Source: Marinitoga lauensis (GTDB lineage Bacteria > Thermotogota > Thermotogae > Petrotogales > Petrotogaceae). Taken from it: a stretch of 64,000 nucleotides of DNA. How positions within the stretch are numbered: the stretch's first letter is position 1; every line of letters starts with the position of its first letter. The stretch covers positions 186,001 to 250,000 of the forward strand of contig NZ_QHLX01000006.1 of the NCBI RefSeq assembly GCF_004135675.1. The letters run 5' to 3'. The position numbers and the translations under genes are program-made. Shown here piece after piece: positions 1 through 9,884 of the stretch. The notes beneath the pieces are model-generated. The model was not told the DNA's origin. It was given only the letters and a program-made list of their open reading frames with translations, and made no database searches.

Positions 1-450
1 CAAAGTATATGCTGGATCGCCATCACTTAAATAACTCCATACAAACACCATAGCTGTACATGGCGCAGCACCTAACAATACTGCTCCTGCTATATATTCA
101 CTTGCTAATCCTGGAGTAATAAATGCTGCAAAAATATATTTAAAAAATACCCAGGCAAAAAAATACATCGTAAAAGGTTTAATTATCCAATTTACTGTAA
201 GAGTAATTATTAAACCCTTAGGATTTCTTCCAACATTTTTTATACTGGAAAAATCAATTTTTAACATCATTGGAAATATCATTAACCATATTAGAATTGC
301 AACTGGTATAGATACATTTGCATATTCCCATTTACTTAATGTTTCAGGAAAAGCTGGAAAAAAATTCCCTATTAATACACCTAAAATTATACACAAACCT
401 ACCCAAAGAGTTAAATATTTTTCAAAAAAACTTATCTTTTTTTCGGTCAT
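1..450 (-). CDS. acr3: ACR3-family arsenite efflux permease (C-terminal part outside window)
   Basis: Membrane exporter that expels arsenite from the cytoplasm. Only the first 150 codons lie in the window; the reading frame runs off position 1. Reading on the minus strand from the ATG at 448-450, the protein has several hydrophobic helices and the ACR3 signature around residues 133-150 (APCTAMVFVWS then SDGDPAYT). The Cys in that signature is the conserved arsenite-binding thiol of the family. It lies 4 bases downstream of the ArsR-type gene at 455-805, so the two are almost certainly co-transcribed and arsenite-inducible. Family identity is firm; substrate (arsenite versus antimonite) is inferred from the family. 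Confidence 0.88.
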   Translation of the reverse strand, partial: MTEKKISFFEKYLTLWVGLCIILGVLIGNFFPAFPETLSKWEYANVSIPVAILIWLMIFPMMLKIDFSSIKNVGRNPKGLIITLTVNWIIKPFTMYFFAWVFFKYIFAAFITPGLASEYIAGAVLLGAAPCTAMVFVWSYLSDGDPAYTL

Positions 451-454
451 TTTT

Positions 455-805
455 TCACCCCTTTTTTATATGACATTTTTTTGGCAATTGTTCATGAATT
501 TTAAGCTTTTTTAAATCACTTTTAAAAGGTTCAACTTCTTTTATCTCTTTTAATAATTCAAAAATAAACTCATGATTTTTTAATATTTCCTCATTCAAAG
601 AATAATATGTCCAATATGATTCTTTTCTACTTTTAACAATATCCAATAATGCTAATTTCTTTAAATGCTTAGAAGTATTAGCTTGAGATATTTCCAACAC
701 ATCTTCTATATCACAATTACAATATTCTCCCTGATTCAAGATATTTATTATCCTTAAACGTGTCTCATCCGAAAAAGCTTTAAGCAATTCGATAAACTTA
801 TTCAT
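455..805 (-). CDS. arsR: ArsR-family arsenic-responsive repressor
   Basis: Winged-helix repressor of the ArsR/SmtB family, 116 aa from the ATG at 803-805. That start is chosen because a GGAAGGGGG ribosome site sits just before it; a GTG at 820 would give five extra residues. The HTH region is around residues 10-75 (SDETRLRIINIL, then SQANTSKHLKKL). A CNC motif (EYCNCDIED) follows the second helix, equivalent to the ELCVCDL arsenite-binding site of classical ArsR. It is first in the minus-strand operon with the ACR3 permease. A near-palindromic operator lies directly upstream at 821-852, indicating autoregulation. Confidence 0.85.
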   Translation of the reverse strand: MNKFIELLKAFSDETRLRIINILNQGEYCNCDIEDVLEISQANTSKHLKKLALLDIVKSRKESYWTYYSLNEEILKNHEFIFELLKEIKEVEPFKSDLKKLKIHEQLPKKCHIKKG

Positions 806-820
806 AATACCCCCTTCCAC

Positions 821-852
821 ATAACTATATAACTATATGGTTATATGGTTAT
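821..852. promoter_or_regulatory. Palindromic operator upstream of arsR
   Basis: A 32-bp inverted repeat, left arm ATAACTATATAACTAT and right arm ATGGTTATATGGTTAT, with 28 of 32 positions symmetric (only C/T-type mismatches). It sits immediately upstream of the arsR ribosome site, where ArsR-family repressors usually bind. Assignment to the adjacent ArsR is inferred from position. Confidence 0.7.
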
Positions 853-984
853 ACAATCATTGTAGTTATACCGATATAATATTAAGATAAAGTTAAAAAA
901 CAATTAAGAATTATGTGGTGTTCTAAAATCATTTATTTAAGATGATTTTAAACAACAATTTTTTTCATCTTTTTTATTTTTGAG

Positions 985-1013
985 TTGACTTTTTATTTTT
1001 TTAGGTATATAAT
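985..1013 (+). promoter_or_regulatory. Sigma-70-type promoter for the SPW-ArsR operon
   Basis: TTGACT at 985-990 and TATAAT at 1008-1013, separated by 17 bases. It reads towards the SPW-repeat gene at 1104 and is followed at once by the CATAT direct-repeat element at 1027-1047. Confidence 0.75.
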
Positions 1014-1026
1014 ATTTGTAGATGGT

Positions 1027-1047
1027 CATATCGGCAGTTGTTCATAT
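1027..1047. promoter_or_regulatory. CATAT direct-repeat element (candidate ArsR/SmtB operator)
   Basis: Two CATAT boxes start 16 bases apart (1027 and 1043), just downstream of the promoter. Around 21 of 26 bases match the element at 4632-4652 in front of the zinc exporter gene, with the same 16-base period. The shared arrangement suggests one repressor type controls both promoters. Confidence 0.5.
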
Positions 1048-1103
1048 GTTAGTATGATGATATATCGATGTTTCTTAAAAAATTTTTTATGGAGGTGTTT
1101 ATT

Positions 1104-1462
1104 ATGACATGGAAAGGTTGGACAGTTTTAATTTTTGCAGTTTGGCTAATTATTGCAGCATTCATTCCTGGTGTTGTAGGTTCATCAAGTGCTAATTTAA
1201 CAAATTTTTTAATCTCAGGTATTGTATTTATAGCAGCGGGATTACCAATGCTTAAAAATGCTAATAAAACAGCTGCATGGATAATATTAATTTCTGGTGT
1301 ATGGCTACTTATTTCCGCTTTTATCCGGGAGTTACTGGTTCAAAAGCTGGAGCAATGACAAATGATCTATTATTTGGTATTTTAGCAGCAATATTTGCTT
1401 TCTTTGATAGAAAAACTTCTCCTGAAGTGTTCTTTGAACAGGATAACCGAAACAATCAATGA
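1104..1462 (+). CDS. SPW-repeat membrane protein (one frameshift)
   Basis: Small membrane protein of about 119 aa with two tandem SPW-type repeats; function unknown. Each repeat has a W-x-x-L/I-x-x-x-V/G-W-L hydrophobic helix ending in AFIPGV: AAFIPGVVGSSS in the first copy, and SAFIPGVTGSKA in the second once one missing C or G at 1325-1329 is restored. This internal match between repeats shows the frame break is a single-base loss. The start is the ATG at 1104 behind GGAGGTG; an upstream ATG at 1068 has no ribosome site. It is followed by an ArsR-like gene, apparently in one operon under the promoter at 985-1013. Confidence 0.7.
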
Positions 1463-1522
1463 CTTCTATTTACTAACCCTGTATTCTGTACAGGGTTTAA
1501 TTTCAAAAAAGAAGGTGAGAAT

Positions 1523-1818
1523 TTGGAACTTTCAATAAATAATCCTGAAATTTATGATATAGCTTCTGTTTTTTATATTTTTTCTGATCCTACCAGATTA
1601 AAAATCATGATTGCTTTACTTGATGGTGAGAAAAATGTAAAATCTATTTGTGAATCTTTAAATATTAAGCAATCCACGTGTTCACATCAATTAAAAATAT
1701 TAAAACAGTTTAAATTTGTTGGAACAAGACGAAAAGGACAAAAAAATTTTACTATGTTATTAATAACTATATTAAAAATTTTTTGTTTCTTGGACATTCA
1801 CTGGTTTCTCGTCTTTAA
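1523..1818 (+). CDS. ArsR/SmtB-family regulator lacking the alpha-5 metal ligands (one frameshift)
   Basis: About 98-aa winged-helix repressor starting with TTG at 1523 behind AAGGTGAG. The N-terminal two-thirds closely resembles the SmtB-type protein at 4176-4490 (FSDPTRLKIMIALLDGEK, QSTCSHQLKILKQ). One A is missing from the A-run at 1740-1746; restoring it gives a C-terminus reading FYYVINNYIKNFLFLGHSL. Unlike its paralogue, that helix lacks the Asp-x-His...His-x2-Glu zinc site, so either it senses through other residues or is not a zinc sensor. A strong terminator follows immediately. Confidence 0.72.
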
Positions 1819-1860
1819 AAAAATAGTCCCCATATCATAATGATATGGGGACTATTTTTT
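1817..1860. terminator. Bidirectional intrinsic terminator
   Basis: Perfect hairpin with arms AGTCCCCATATCA and TGATATGGGGACT around a TAA loop, flanked by A-run and T-run. It lies between the convergent ArsR-like and OsmC-like genes and can serve both strands. Confidence 0.9.
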
Positions 1861-1861
1861 A

Positions 1862-2274
1862 TTATTCTATTTTACCTACTATTTCTACAGAATCTTTTAA
1901 AGTGTTATAAGTTGTACTTTTTCTTTCAGCCTTATTTTTTATTTCTTCCAAATTTAATCCTTCCAAATTTCCATCAACTTTGATATAGTATTCGATTTTA
2001 ACTAACTTTGGAATTTCAGGATTTCTATAACCTTTTAATTCCATACTAATATCAGAGTATTCAATATTTTTCTCTAATAATATTCTTTGTAAATTTATTA
2101 ACACACATGATCCTAATGCTGCAATTACCATTTCTACAGGAGTATGCGCATTTTTATGTTTCATTTCAGGGTTTACAGATATCTTTGTTTCTAAATCCTT
2201 GCGAGATGCAAAGCAACCGATTCTTCTGGTAAAAATTTTGTTTTTAATTTAAACTCTTGCAAAAATTCCATCAT
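1862..2274 (-). CDS. OsmC/Ohr-family protein (one frameshift)
   Basis: About 137 aa, the usual OsmC length. The family detoxifies organic peroxides or handles thiol chemistry using two cysteines; here the first family motif is present (HTPVEMVIAALGSC) but the second position lacks a Cys (KSTTYNTLKDS), so peroxidase activity is doubtful. The N-terminus (MMEFLQEFKLKTKF) is in another frame from the main body; the break is between about 2205 and 2235. Its start at 2274 overlaps the stop of the upstream permease gene as ATGATGG, indicating translational coupling. Function beyond family level is unknown. Confidence 0.65.
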
Positions 2275-3296
2275 TCTTCCTCCCTTACAATATTGTGATG
2301 ATAATGCTTTTTATTAAAGTACTTCCTTATTAAATTCTCCATGTGAATATACACAATTAATAATATTATTTGAAAAATTGGTAATACAGCAGCAGGAATG
2401 GCCACTAATGGTCCAAATGCCATTGTTGCTATTGCTACAGCTGTACCATTATTTTTCCCTGTACTTAAAAATATTATTCCCATATGTTCTTTATAATTTA
2501 ATCCAGCTTTTTTATTAATAAAAGTTTCAAGTAATAACGCTAAAACAATATATATAAGGGTAATTATTCCTAATTGTATCAAAATTTGCCACTTAGCTAA
2601 TAACATATTTCCTTTTAAGAAAAAAATAAAAAATATAACAAATAACATGGAAATTAATGTCATTAGACCTGTTAGTGGTTTTATTTTCTTTAATCCTTTT
2701 TCACCTTTTGACTTTACTATCAACCATCTGGTTATATAACCAAATATCATAGGAAAAATAACAACAATCAAAATTGATTTAAAAATTGAATTCATAGGAA
2801 CATGAATATTACTTCCTCTTGCAACAAAATTTAAATAAATAGGAGTTAATATTGGAATCAGTAAAAAATTAAATGCCTGAGATATCATAGCAACTTCAAC
2901 GCTTCCTTTAACAATGCCAGTATATCCAACACTTGAAGAACTTACAGGTATCATCATTACCAGCATAAATCCAAGAGCTAATTCTGTATTATGAATAAAT
3001 ACCTTTGCTAAAAAATATGCAATTAGTGGTGTCATTATATAATTATAAAAAATACTTAGCAAAACCGCTTTCGGTTCTTTAACAACTCTTTTTACTTCTC
3101 TCCAATCCATATTTATCATCATAGGATAAATCATAAAAAATACAAATAAAACTATCAAATTAGAATAAATGCTTTTATGGGATGATGCATATGCTGAATA
3201 TTTTACTCCCAAACTCCATCCAATTATTATCGCTAATACTGAATATAAAACAAGAAATTTCTTTATATTTGCTGTTATCCTTTTTATTGTTTCCAT
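2271..3296 (-). CDS. BASS/ACR3-superfamily membrane permease
   Basis: 341-aa integral membrane protein with about ten predicted helices, related to the bile acid:sodium symporter and ACR3 families. Visible features are the PMMINMDW motif near residue 65 and the helix-breaking regions PVSSSSVGY and STGKNNGTAVAI typical of BASS folds. It lacks the ACR3 Cys seen in the permease at 1-450, so I would not call it an arsenite exporter. The ATG at 3294-3296 is chosen because GGGGGTGAG precedes it. It is coupled to the OsmC-like gene downstream and lies among metal-stress genes; substrate unknown. Confidence 0.7.
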   Translation of the reverse strand: METIKRITANIKKFLVLYSVLAIIIGWSLGVKYSAYASSHKSIYSNLIVLFVFFMIYPMMINMDWREVKRVVKEPKAVLLSIFYNYIMTPLIAYFLAKVFIHNTELALGFMLVMMIPVSSSSVGYTGIVKGSVEVAMISQAFNFLLIPILTPIYLNFVARGSNIHVPMNSIFKSILIVVIFPMIFGYITRWLIVKSKGEKGLKKIKPLTGLMTLISMLFVIFFIFFLKGNMLLAKWQILIQLGIITLIYIVLALLLETFINKKAGLNYKEHMGIIFLSTGKNNGTAVAIATMAFGPLVAIPAAVLPIFQIILLIVYIHMENLIRKYFNKKHYHHNIVREEE

Positions 3297-3359
3297 TTTC
3301 TCACCCCCACATACCAATAATAATATAATAATTTTTCTTTTTGGTTAAAATTGCAAATA

Positions 3360-3406
3360 ATATTCATATAATATGGTGACAAAATGTCACCATATTATAT
3401 GAATAT
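3360..3406 (-). terminator. Long perfect hairpin overlapping the end of the TauE gene
   Basis: Perfect 21-bp arms (3360-3380 and 3386-3406) around a 5-base loop. The core is ATGGTGAC/GTCACCAT. The stop codon of the sulfite-exporter-like gene (3395-3397) is inside one arm, so it most likely terminates that minus-strand transcript. Confidence 0.7.
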
Positions 3407-4164
3407 ATTTATTATAATCCAGATTGCTGCAATTAAAATTACATAAACAAATATTTTTTTCAGATTTTCAGTTTTTACTTTTGTAGAGAAATGCGAGCCA
3501 ATTAATGATCCCATCGCTGCAAATGTTGCCATAATAATATTAAATTTCCAGTCAATTCCTACACTTAATCCCCTACCAATAAAACCTGTTGTTGCAGAAA
3601 ATAAAACCATTATGGAATTTGTTGCAAAAGCTAATCGCATTGGCATATTTCCAAGAATAATCAATAATGGAACTATCAATCCTCCACCTGAAATTCCAAC
3701 CATTCCTGCTATAAAACCTATCAAAAAAACTGCCGGAATAACAATAAGAAGAGGAATATTGTACTCATGATCACAACATTTTCTTTTGAGTAATGGACCA
3801 AATTTAATATTTAAATTCTTTTTCTTTCTTGAAATAAGAAATGCCGATAATAGCAATAATAGTGAAAACGTAACTTTAAGAATCGTTACACTAATCTTAG
3901 CAGAAATAAAACCTCCTAAAAAAGAACCACTTGCCACTGATAAAATCATTATTATACCAGTATACCAATCTATTAATGCCTTTTTATGATAAATTAGCAT
4001 CATCATAAACCCTGATACCATTAAAATAAATAAAGAGGCTGAAGCTGCTTGCTGATATGAAATACCATAAGCTAAAAATATGGAACAAAAAATTCTCCTC
4101 CACCTTTACCTAACATAGACAAAACAATAGTTATAAAAAATAAAATAATACCAAGAATAATCAT
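3395..4164 (-). CDS. TauE/SafE-family anion exporter (one frameshift)
   Basis: About 256-aa membrane protein of the TauE/SafE family, which moves sulfite, sulfonates or related anions. It shows the two family half-repeats: GKGGGEFFVPYF near residue 20 and GMVGISGGGLIVPLL in the second half. The first 30 codons and the remainder are in different frames; restoring one T in the T-run at 4073-4077 (plus-strand A-run) joins FVPYFLAYGISYQQAASASL. Start is the ATG at 4162-4164 behind GGAG. It lies 11 bases downstream of the zinc-sensor gene, probably co-transcribed. Substrate unknown. Confidence 0.75.
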
Positions 4165-4175
4165 TGGTTCATCTC

Positions 4176-4490
4176 CTATTCATTTATATGTTCTTCACCC
4201 ACTTCTATTAAATCTTTAATATGTTCATCATCTAATGAATAACGTATAAACTTACCTTCTCTTTTAGCTTTAACAACTTTGTATTGTCTTAAAATTTTTA
4301 ATTGATGTGAACATGTGGATTGATTCAATCCAACAATTTCGCATATTTTCTTGACACATTTTTCACCATCTAATAAAGCATGTAAAATTTTTAATCTTGT
4401 GGGATCAGCAAATATCGAAAAAAATTCTGCCATATCATAATAATAGTCATGCTCATGTTTCAATTCTGTCATTTCACCTTTTTTAGACAT
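4176..4490 (-). CDS. SmtB/CzrA-type zinc-responsive repressor
   Basis: 104-aa ArsR/SmtB-family winged-helix repressor. The C-terminal helix carries Asp-x-His-x10-His-x2-Glu (DEHIKDLIEVGEEHINE), exactly the spacing of the alpha-5 zinc site of SmtB, so zinc sensing is strongly predicted. The DNA-recognition helix region is NQSTCSHQLKILRQ. Start ATG at 4488-4490 behind GGAGGTG. It is transcribed divergently from the CDF zinc exporter at 4687; both promoters are consensus and the spacer contains CATAT-type repeats, the layout of a zinc-inducible efflux pair. Confidence 0.85.
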   Translation of the reverse strand: MSKKGEMTELKHEHDYYYDMAEFFSIFADPTRLKILHALLDGEKCVKKICEIVGLNQSTCSHQLKILRQYKVVKAKREGKFIRYSLDDEHIKDLIEVGEEHINE

Positions 4491-4550
4491 ATTTACACCT
4501 CCAATATAATCAATTCACATATGAGAAAATGATAATATGTACATAATGAT

Positions 4551-4579
4551 ATTATACACCAAATTAAAGTTTTTGTCAA
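4551..4579 (-). promoter_or_regulatory. Promoter of the zinc-sensor operon
   Basis: On the minus strand TTGACA (4574-4579) and TATAAT (4551-4556) with a 17-base spacer. Between it and the gene lies the imperfect repeat CACATATGA...ATATGTAC (about 4516-4542), a possible autoregulatory operator. Confidence 0.75.
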
Positions 4580-4593
4580 TAAAAAAATAACAG

Positions 4594-4622
4594 TTGACAA
4601 ATACAAAAATATGTTATATAAT
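4594..4622 (+). promoter_or_regulatory. Promoter of the zinc exporter gene
   Basis: TTGACA at 4594-4599 and TATAAT at 4617-4622 with a 17-base spacer, reading towards the CDF gene. Confidence 0.8.
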
Positions 4623-4631
4623 ACATTTGTT

Positions 4632-4652
4632 CATATTGACATCTGTGCATAT
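4632..4652. promoter_or_regulatory. CATAT direct-repeat element in front of the zinc exporter
   Basis: CATAT boxes at 4632 and 4648, 16 bases apart, directly after the -10 box. The same architecture occurs at 1027-1047. Position over the transcription start fits repression by the adjacent SmtB-type protein; binding itself is inferred. Confidence 0.55.
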
Positions 4653-4686
4653 ATGATAATTAAAATATTTATAAGGAGGTATTCAA

Positions 4687-5598
4687 ATGGCACATACACA
4701 TCATCACCATCATCATAATCATGGTGAAATAAAAGGAAAAAATTTAATTATTACTATGTTACTTAACTTTTCCATCACCACAGCTGAAATAATTGGTGGA
4801 ATTTTTTCTGGAAGTTTATCTTTAATTTCTGATGCATTACACAATTTAAGTGACGGTATTTCTGTAATAATCACTTATATTGCTTTAAAATTAGCCCAAA
4901 AGAAAAATACTGAAAAAATGACTTTTGGATATAAGCGAGCAGAAATTTTCGCTGCGTTATTTAATTCTTCTGTATTAATTGTTGTATCTGTTTATTTGTT
5001 TAAAGAAGCATATTTAAAATTCATCAATCCTGAACCTATTAAAGGTGGCATAATGATAGCTATTGCATTAATAGGATTATTTGCAAACACTTTTTCTGTT
5101 TTTCTCCTGAGAAAAAATGCTAAAGATAATGTAAACATAAAATCTACTTATTTACATCTGCTTTCTGATGCTTTATCCTCTATTGGAGTGGTAATCGGTG
5201 GTATAATGATCTATTTTTACAATATAAATTGGATTGATCCTGTATTGACAGTAATAATTGGAATTTATGTTTTGAAAGAAAGTCTTGAAATTTTGTCTGA
5301 CACTATAAAAATATTAATGCAAAAAGCTCCTGATCATATTGATGTTTATGAAATAAAAAAAGATATAGAAAATTTAGATAAAGTTGAAAACATTCATCAT
5401 TTACATATCTGGCAGGTTAACGAACATGATATACATATTGAATTTCATGTAAAAGTAAAAGAAGATATAAAATTAAGTGCAGCTGATTCTATTAGAGATA
5501 GAATAAATAAATTATTACATGATAAATTTGAAATAAATCATTCTATAATTCAAATCGAATTCATTCAAAAAGATGAAACTACATTAATAAAAGTATAA
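4687..5598 (+). CDS. czcD: Cation diffusion facilitator zinc exporter
   Basis: 303-aa CDF antiporter that exports zinc (or a related divalent ion) in exchange for protons. The N-terminus is a His-rich metal-binding stretch (ten His within the first 12 residues). Six membrane helices span about residues 20-210, followed by a cytoplasmic domain. The transport site is HxxxD in helix 2 (DALHNLSD) and HxxxD in helix 5 (HLLSDALSS), the combination typical of zinc-selecting CDFs. Start ATG at 4687 behind AAGGAGG. Divergent from an SmtB-type zinc sensor, which supports zinc as the substrate. Confidence 0.88.
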   Translation: MAHTHHHHHHNHGEIKGKNLIITMLLNFSITTAEIIGGIFSGSLSLISDALHNLSDGISVIITYIALKLAQKKNTEKMTFGYKRAEIFAALFNSSVLIVVSVYLFKEAYLKFINPEPIKGGIMIAIALIGLFANTFSVFLLRKNAKDNVNIKSTYLHLLSDALSSIGVVIGGIMIYFYNINWIDPVLTVIIGIYVLKESLEILSDTIKILMQKAPDHIDVYEIKKDIENLDKVENIHHLHIWQVNEHDIHIEFHVKVKEDIKLSAADSIRDRINKLLHDKFEINHSIIQIEFIQKDETTLIKV

Positions 5599-5684
5599 AA
5601 TTTTTTTCATAAACATATGCATATATTTTCATATTTACATATTATACTTTTATTATATATACTCTTGCGTTAGGAGGTCTTATA

Positions 5685-8600
5685 ATGCTTGGAATAGATA
5701 TTGGTTCTTCAACAGCTAAAATAGCTTTATTAGATAAAAATAAAAAACTAGTATATAAAAAATATATGAGGCATAATGGAAAAGTAAAAGAGTCGTTATA
5801 TCATCTTTTGTATGATTTAAAAGATATTTTAAAAGACAAAAAAATAAAATTTTCCATAACTGGAACAGCTGGAATGGGAATTGCTAATAGAAATAATTTT
5901 GAATTTATACAGGAAGTTATTGCCATATCAAAAGTTATAAAAACTTTCTATAACCATGTACACACTTTAATTGAACTTGGAGGAGAAGATGCAAAAATAA
6001 TTTTATTTGAAGAAGGTAAAACACCAGAAATGAGAATGAATGGGAGTTGTGCCGGAGGAACTGGATCTTTTATTGACCAGATGGCAACATTATTAAATAC
6101 AACCCCTTCTCAATTAAATGAATTATCAAAAAATCCACAAAAAAGTTATATATTGCTTCAAGATGTGGTGTTTTTGCAAAAACTGATGTACAGGCATTAT
6201 TAAACAGAGGAGAAAGCAAGGAAGATATTGCAAAATCTATTTTCATAGCTGTTGCTAATCAAACCATAACCACTTTATTATCAGGAGCTGAAGTTAAAGA
6301 AAAAGTCCTTTTTGCTGGAGGTCCCTTGACTTTTTTATCCGAATTAAGAAAAACTTTTCAAGAAACATTAAACCTCCCAGAAGATGCTTTTATTCTTCCT
6401 GAAAATTCCGAAGTTCTTGTTGCTATTGGTGCAGCTTTGCACTCAGAAAAATCAGAAAAGTTATATACAATTGATGAAATTTTAAATTATTTAAATAATG
6501 AAAAATCTTCTAATAAAACCATTCGTGTTTTAGAGCCGCTTTTTAAAGATATGAAAGAATACGAAGATTTTAAAATGAGGCATGCAAAAAGAAATCTTAA
6601 AAAAATAGAACATATTGATAAAAACAATACTAAAGAATTATATATTGGTATTGATGCGGGTTCTACTACTACTAAATTGATTTTAATTAATGAAAAAAAT
6701 GAAATAATTGATACCTTTTATAAGAATAATATGGGAAAACCTCTTGAAATAGCTATTGAAGGATTAAAAAAATTCAGTAAATATATAAATAGCAGTAATT
6801 TAAAAGCTGTTTTTTCTACAGGGTATGGAGAAGAATTTATAACAAAAGCATTAAATCTTGATGGAGGAATAGTTGAGACAATTGCCCACTTTACTGCTGG
6901 AAAATTATTTGAAAAAAATTTAAGTTTTATTGTTGATATCGGAGGTCAAGATATTAAATCAATAAAAATAGAAAATGGTATAATTTCAGATATTCAATTG
7001 AATGAAGCATGCTCTTCAGGCACAGGTTCATTTATAGAAACTTTTGCAAAAAATTTAAATATGACAATTGATGAATTTGTAGAAAAAGCTATTAAAACAA
7101 AAAATCCTGTCGATCTTGGAACCAGATGTTCCGTTTTTATGAACAGCAAAGTTAAAGAAGCTCTAAAAGATGGTGTTGATGTTGGAGATATTGCAGCTGG
7201 TTTGGCTTATTCTGTTGTAAAAAATGCATTGTATAAAGTTATAAAGGTTAAAAATATTGATGAATTAGGTAATAACATTTTTGTTCAGGGAGGGACTTTT
7301 AAAAACGATGCTGTATTAAGAGCCTTTGAAAAAATCACTAAAAAAACGTATATAGATTAAACATATCAGAATATATGGGAGCTTTAGGAGCTGCATTATA
7401 TGCAAAAAAATTCTACAATGCTCATAAAAACTACAAAACTAAATTTAATATAAATTCTATAGATAATATTCATTATGAAAAGAAATTTTTGAGATGTAAT
7501 GGATGTGGAAATAAATGTTATATTACAAAGTTTATATTTGATAATAATAATATCTTTTATACTGGAAATAAATGCGAAAAAATTTTCTCAAATAAATCAA
7601 AAAAAGAAAAAAGTTCTGTTCCAAATTTTTTCATAGAGAAAGAAAAAATGTTATTTAGCATGAATGAAACAGATAATTTTGATCCATCAAAACCTATCAT
7701 TGGTATACCAAGAATTCTTTCTATGTATGAACATTTTCAGTTTTTTTATACTTTGTTTAATAGGCTTGGTTTTAAAGTTATATTATCAGATAAATCTACA
7801 ACTCCTCTATATTATAAAGGATTAAAAACTGTTTCGGCAGATAACATATGTTTCCCTGCTAAAATTTCGAATGGACATATTATTAATCTTTTAGAAAAAA
7901 AAGTCGATAGAATTTTTCTTCCAACTATAATATTTGAAAAAGAAGAAGGTAAAGATTCAAAAAACGCTTATAATTGTCCTATCGTTACAGGATATGGCGA
8001 AGTTTTAAAAAGAAATATTTTTACAAATATACCTATTGATACAATACCACTTAGCTTTAAATATGAAAAAGGTTTAAAAAAGAATTTATTCAATTATTTA
8101 AATAAAATTGGTAATGTAGAAAAAAATGATTTTGAAAAAGCTTTTAATCAGGCTAAATTAGCTGAATCTAATTTACAAAAGGAACAGATAGAACTCGCTA
8201 AAAAAATTATCGAGCAGGCCAAAAAAGAAAATAAAATTTTAGTAATACTTCTTGGAAGACCTTACCATTTAGATCCCATGGTAAATACTGGAATTATGAA
8301 TCTTATATATGAACTTGGAGCATACGGTATAACGGAAAATGCCATTCCTGAATTATATAATATGGATTTAAAAGGCGTTTTACCGCTTACGCAATGGTCT
8401 TATCACAATAGATTGTATTTAGCTGCTAAATGGATTGCGAAACAAGATTATGAAAAAATAACAGCAATTCAATTAAATTCATTTGGATGTGGTCCCGATG
8501 CTGTAGTTGTAGATGAAATAAAAGCTATAATTGAATCTGGAGGAAAAATATTTACTGCTATTAAAATTGATGAAATGTCAAATTTGGGTGCTGCTAAAAT

Positions 8601-9884
8601 ACGTATAAGATCTACTTTTGAAGCTTTGAATCAAAATTCAAATATAAATCTCGCTAAAAAAAGAAAGTATACTAAACCATATACTAAAGAAGATAGAAAA
8701 AAAACTATTCTCGTTCCTAAATTTTCTAAATTTTATTCAGAATTATATGAAGCAGTTATGTATAATCTTGGATATAATATAAAAACTATAGAAAATCAAA
8801 GTCGGGAATCCATTGAAGAAGGATTAAAATATGTAAATAATGATATGTGTTACCCTGCAATAGTTGTTATAGGTGATATTATAAAAACTTTAAAGAGCCC
8901 TGAAGTTGATCCTGATAACTCAGTTGTAGCCTTATCTCAAACAGGTGGTCAGTGCAGAGCATCAAATTATGTTCCTTTATTAAAAAAAGCTTTAATTGAT
9001 GCTGGATTCGAAAATACTCCTGTTATTTCTCTTGGAACAGATGCATCTATGGAAGGAATTAAAGTTAATCCTATAAAATTATTAAAATATAGCATAATTG
9101 CTTTTGCAGCCGGAGATTCATTATTAAGATTAAAACTTTCAACAAAACCATATGAAAAAAATCCAGGTGAAACATTAAAAATATTCAATTATTTATTAGG
9201 ACATTTCAAAGAGCAAATGATTTTAAAACCACCTACAACAAAAATGCTAAAGAATTTTTAAAAAAAGCTGTTGATGAATTTAATAAAATTGAAGTTAATG
9301 AACCAAAAGAAAGGAAAAGAATAGGATTAGTTGGAGAAATTTATATGAAGACTAATTGTTTTTCAAACAACTATCTTATAAACAAGTTAGAAAATGAAGG
9401 ATATGAAGTTGTAGTTCCAACATTCTTAAAATTTTTAGAATATGATTTTTATAGTAAGAAATTTAATAAAGTGGAAAATATTGACAATAATAAAAAAGCG
9501 TATTTAACAAAATATGTAATAAAAAAAACAATTGATTATTATAGAAAAATTGTAGAAACTGAACTTTCAAAGTTTAAAAGGTATACTCCTGATACTCCTT
9601 TAGAAGCGTCAATAAAAAATAAAAGAAATATTTTACCCCTTTCATTACAATTTGGAGAAGGTTGGCTGTTATCAAACGAAATTGGAGAAATGGCACACAA
9701 TAATATTAAAAATATTATATCTATTCAGCCATTTGGTTGCATTTCAAATCATATTATCGCAAAAGGAATTTACAGAGAATTAAAAGAAAATTTTGATGTT
9801 AATTTGCTTTTATTAGATTATGAATCAGGAACAAGTGAGGTTAATATAGAAAATAGGTTAAAATTATTTCTCGAAAATATTTAA
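5685..9884 (+). CDS. Giant 2-hydroxyacyl-CoA dehydratase activase-like protein (three frameshifts)
   Basis: One reading of about 1400 aa, the usual length of this family, broken at about 6150, 7345 and 9250. Two BadF/BadG/HgdC-type ATPase domains come first: [14 protein letters not shown] near residue 3 and [11 protein letters not shown] near residue 320. Each has the cysteines that hold the bridging 4Fe-4S cluster ([10 protein letters not shown] and [16 protein letters not shown] and TRCSVF). A CxxCxxxC segment (CNGCGNKC, about residue 605) and a DUF2229/HgdB-like region follow ([20 protein letters not shown]). Family members drive ATP-dependent electron transfer at very low potential; the target enzyme of this long form is not established and no dehydratase genes lie nearby. 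Start ATG behind TAGGAGG. Confidence 0.8.

Noticed and set aside
3360..3406. Perfect 21-bp palindrome as a regulator operator
   Set aside because: It overlaps the stop of the TauE gene with no promoter beside it; a terminator is the simpler reading.
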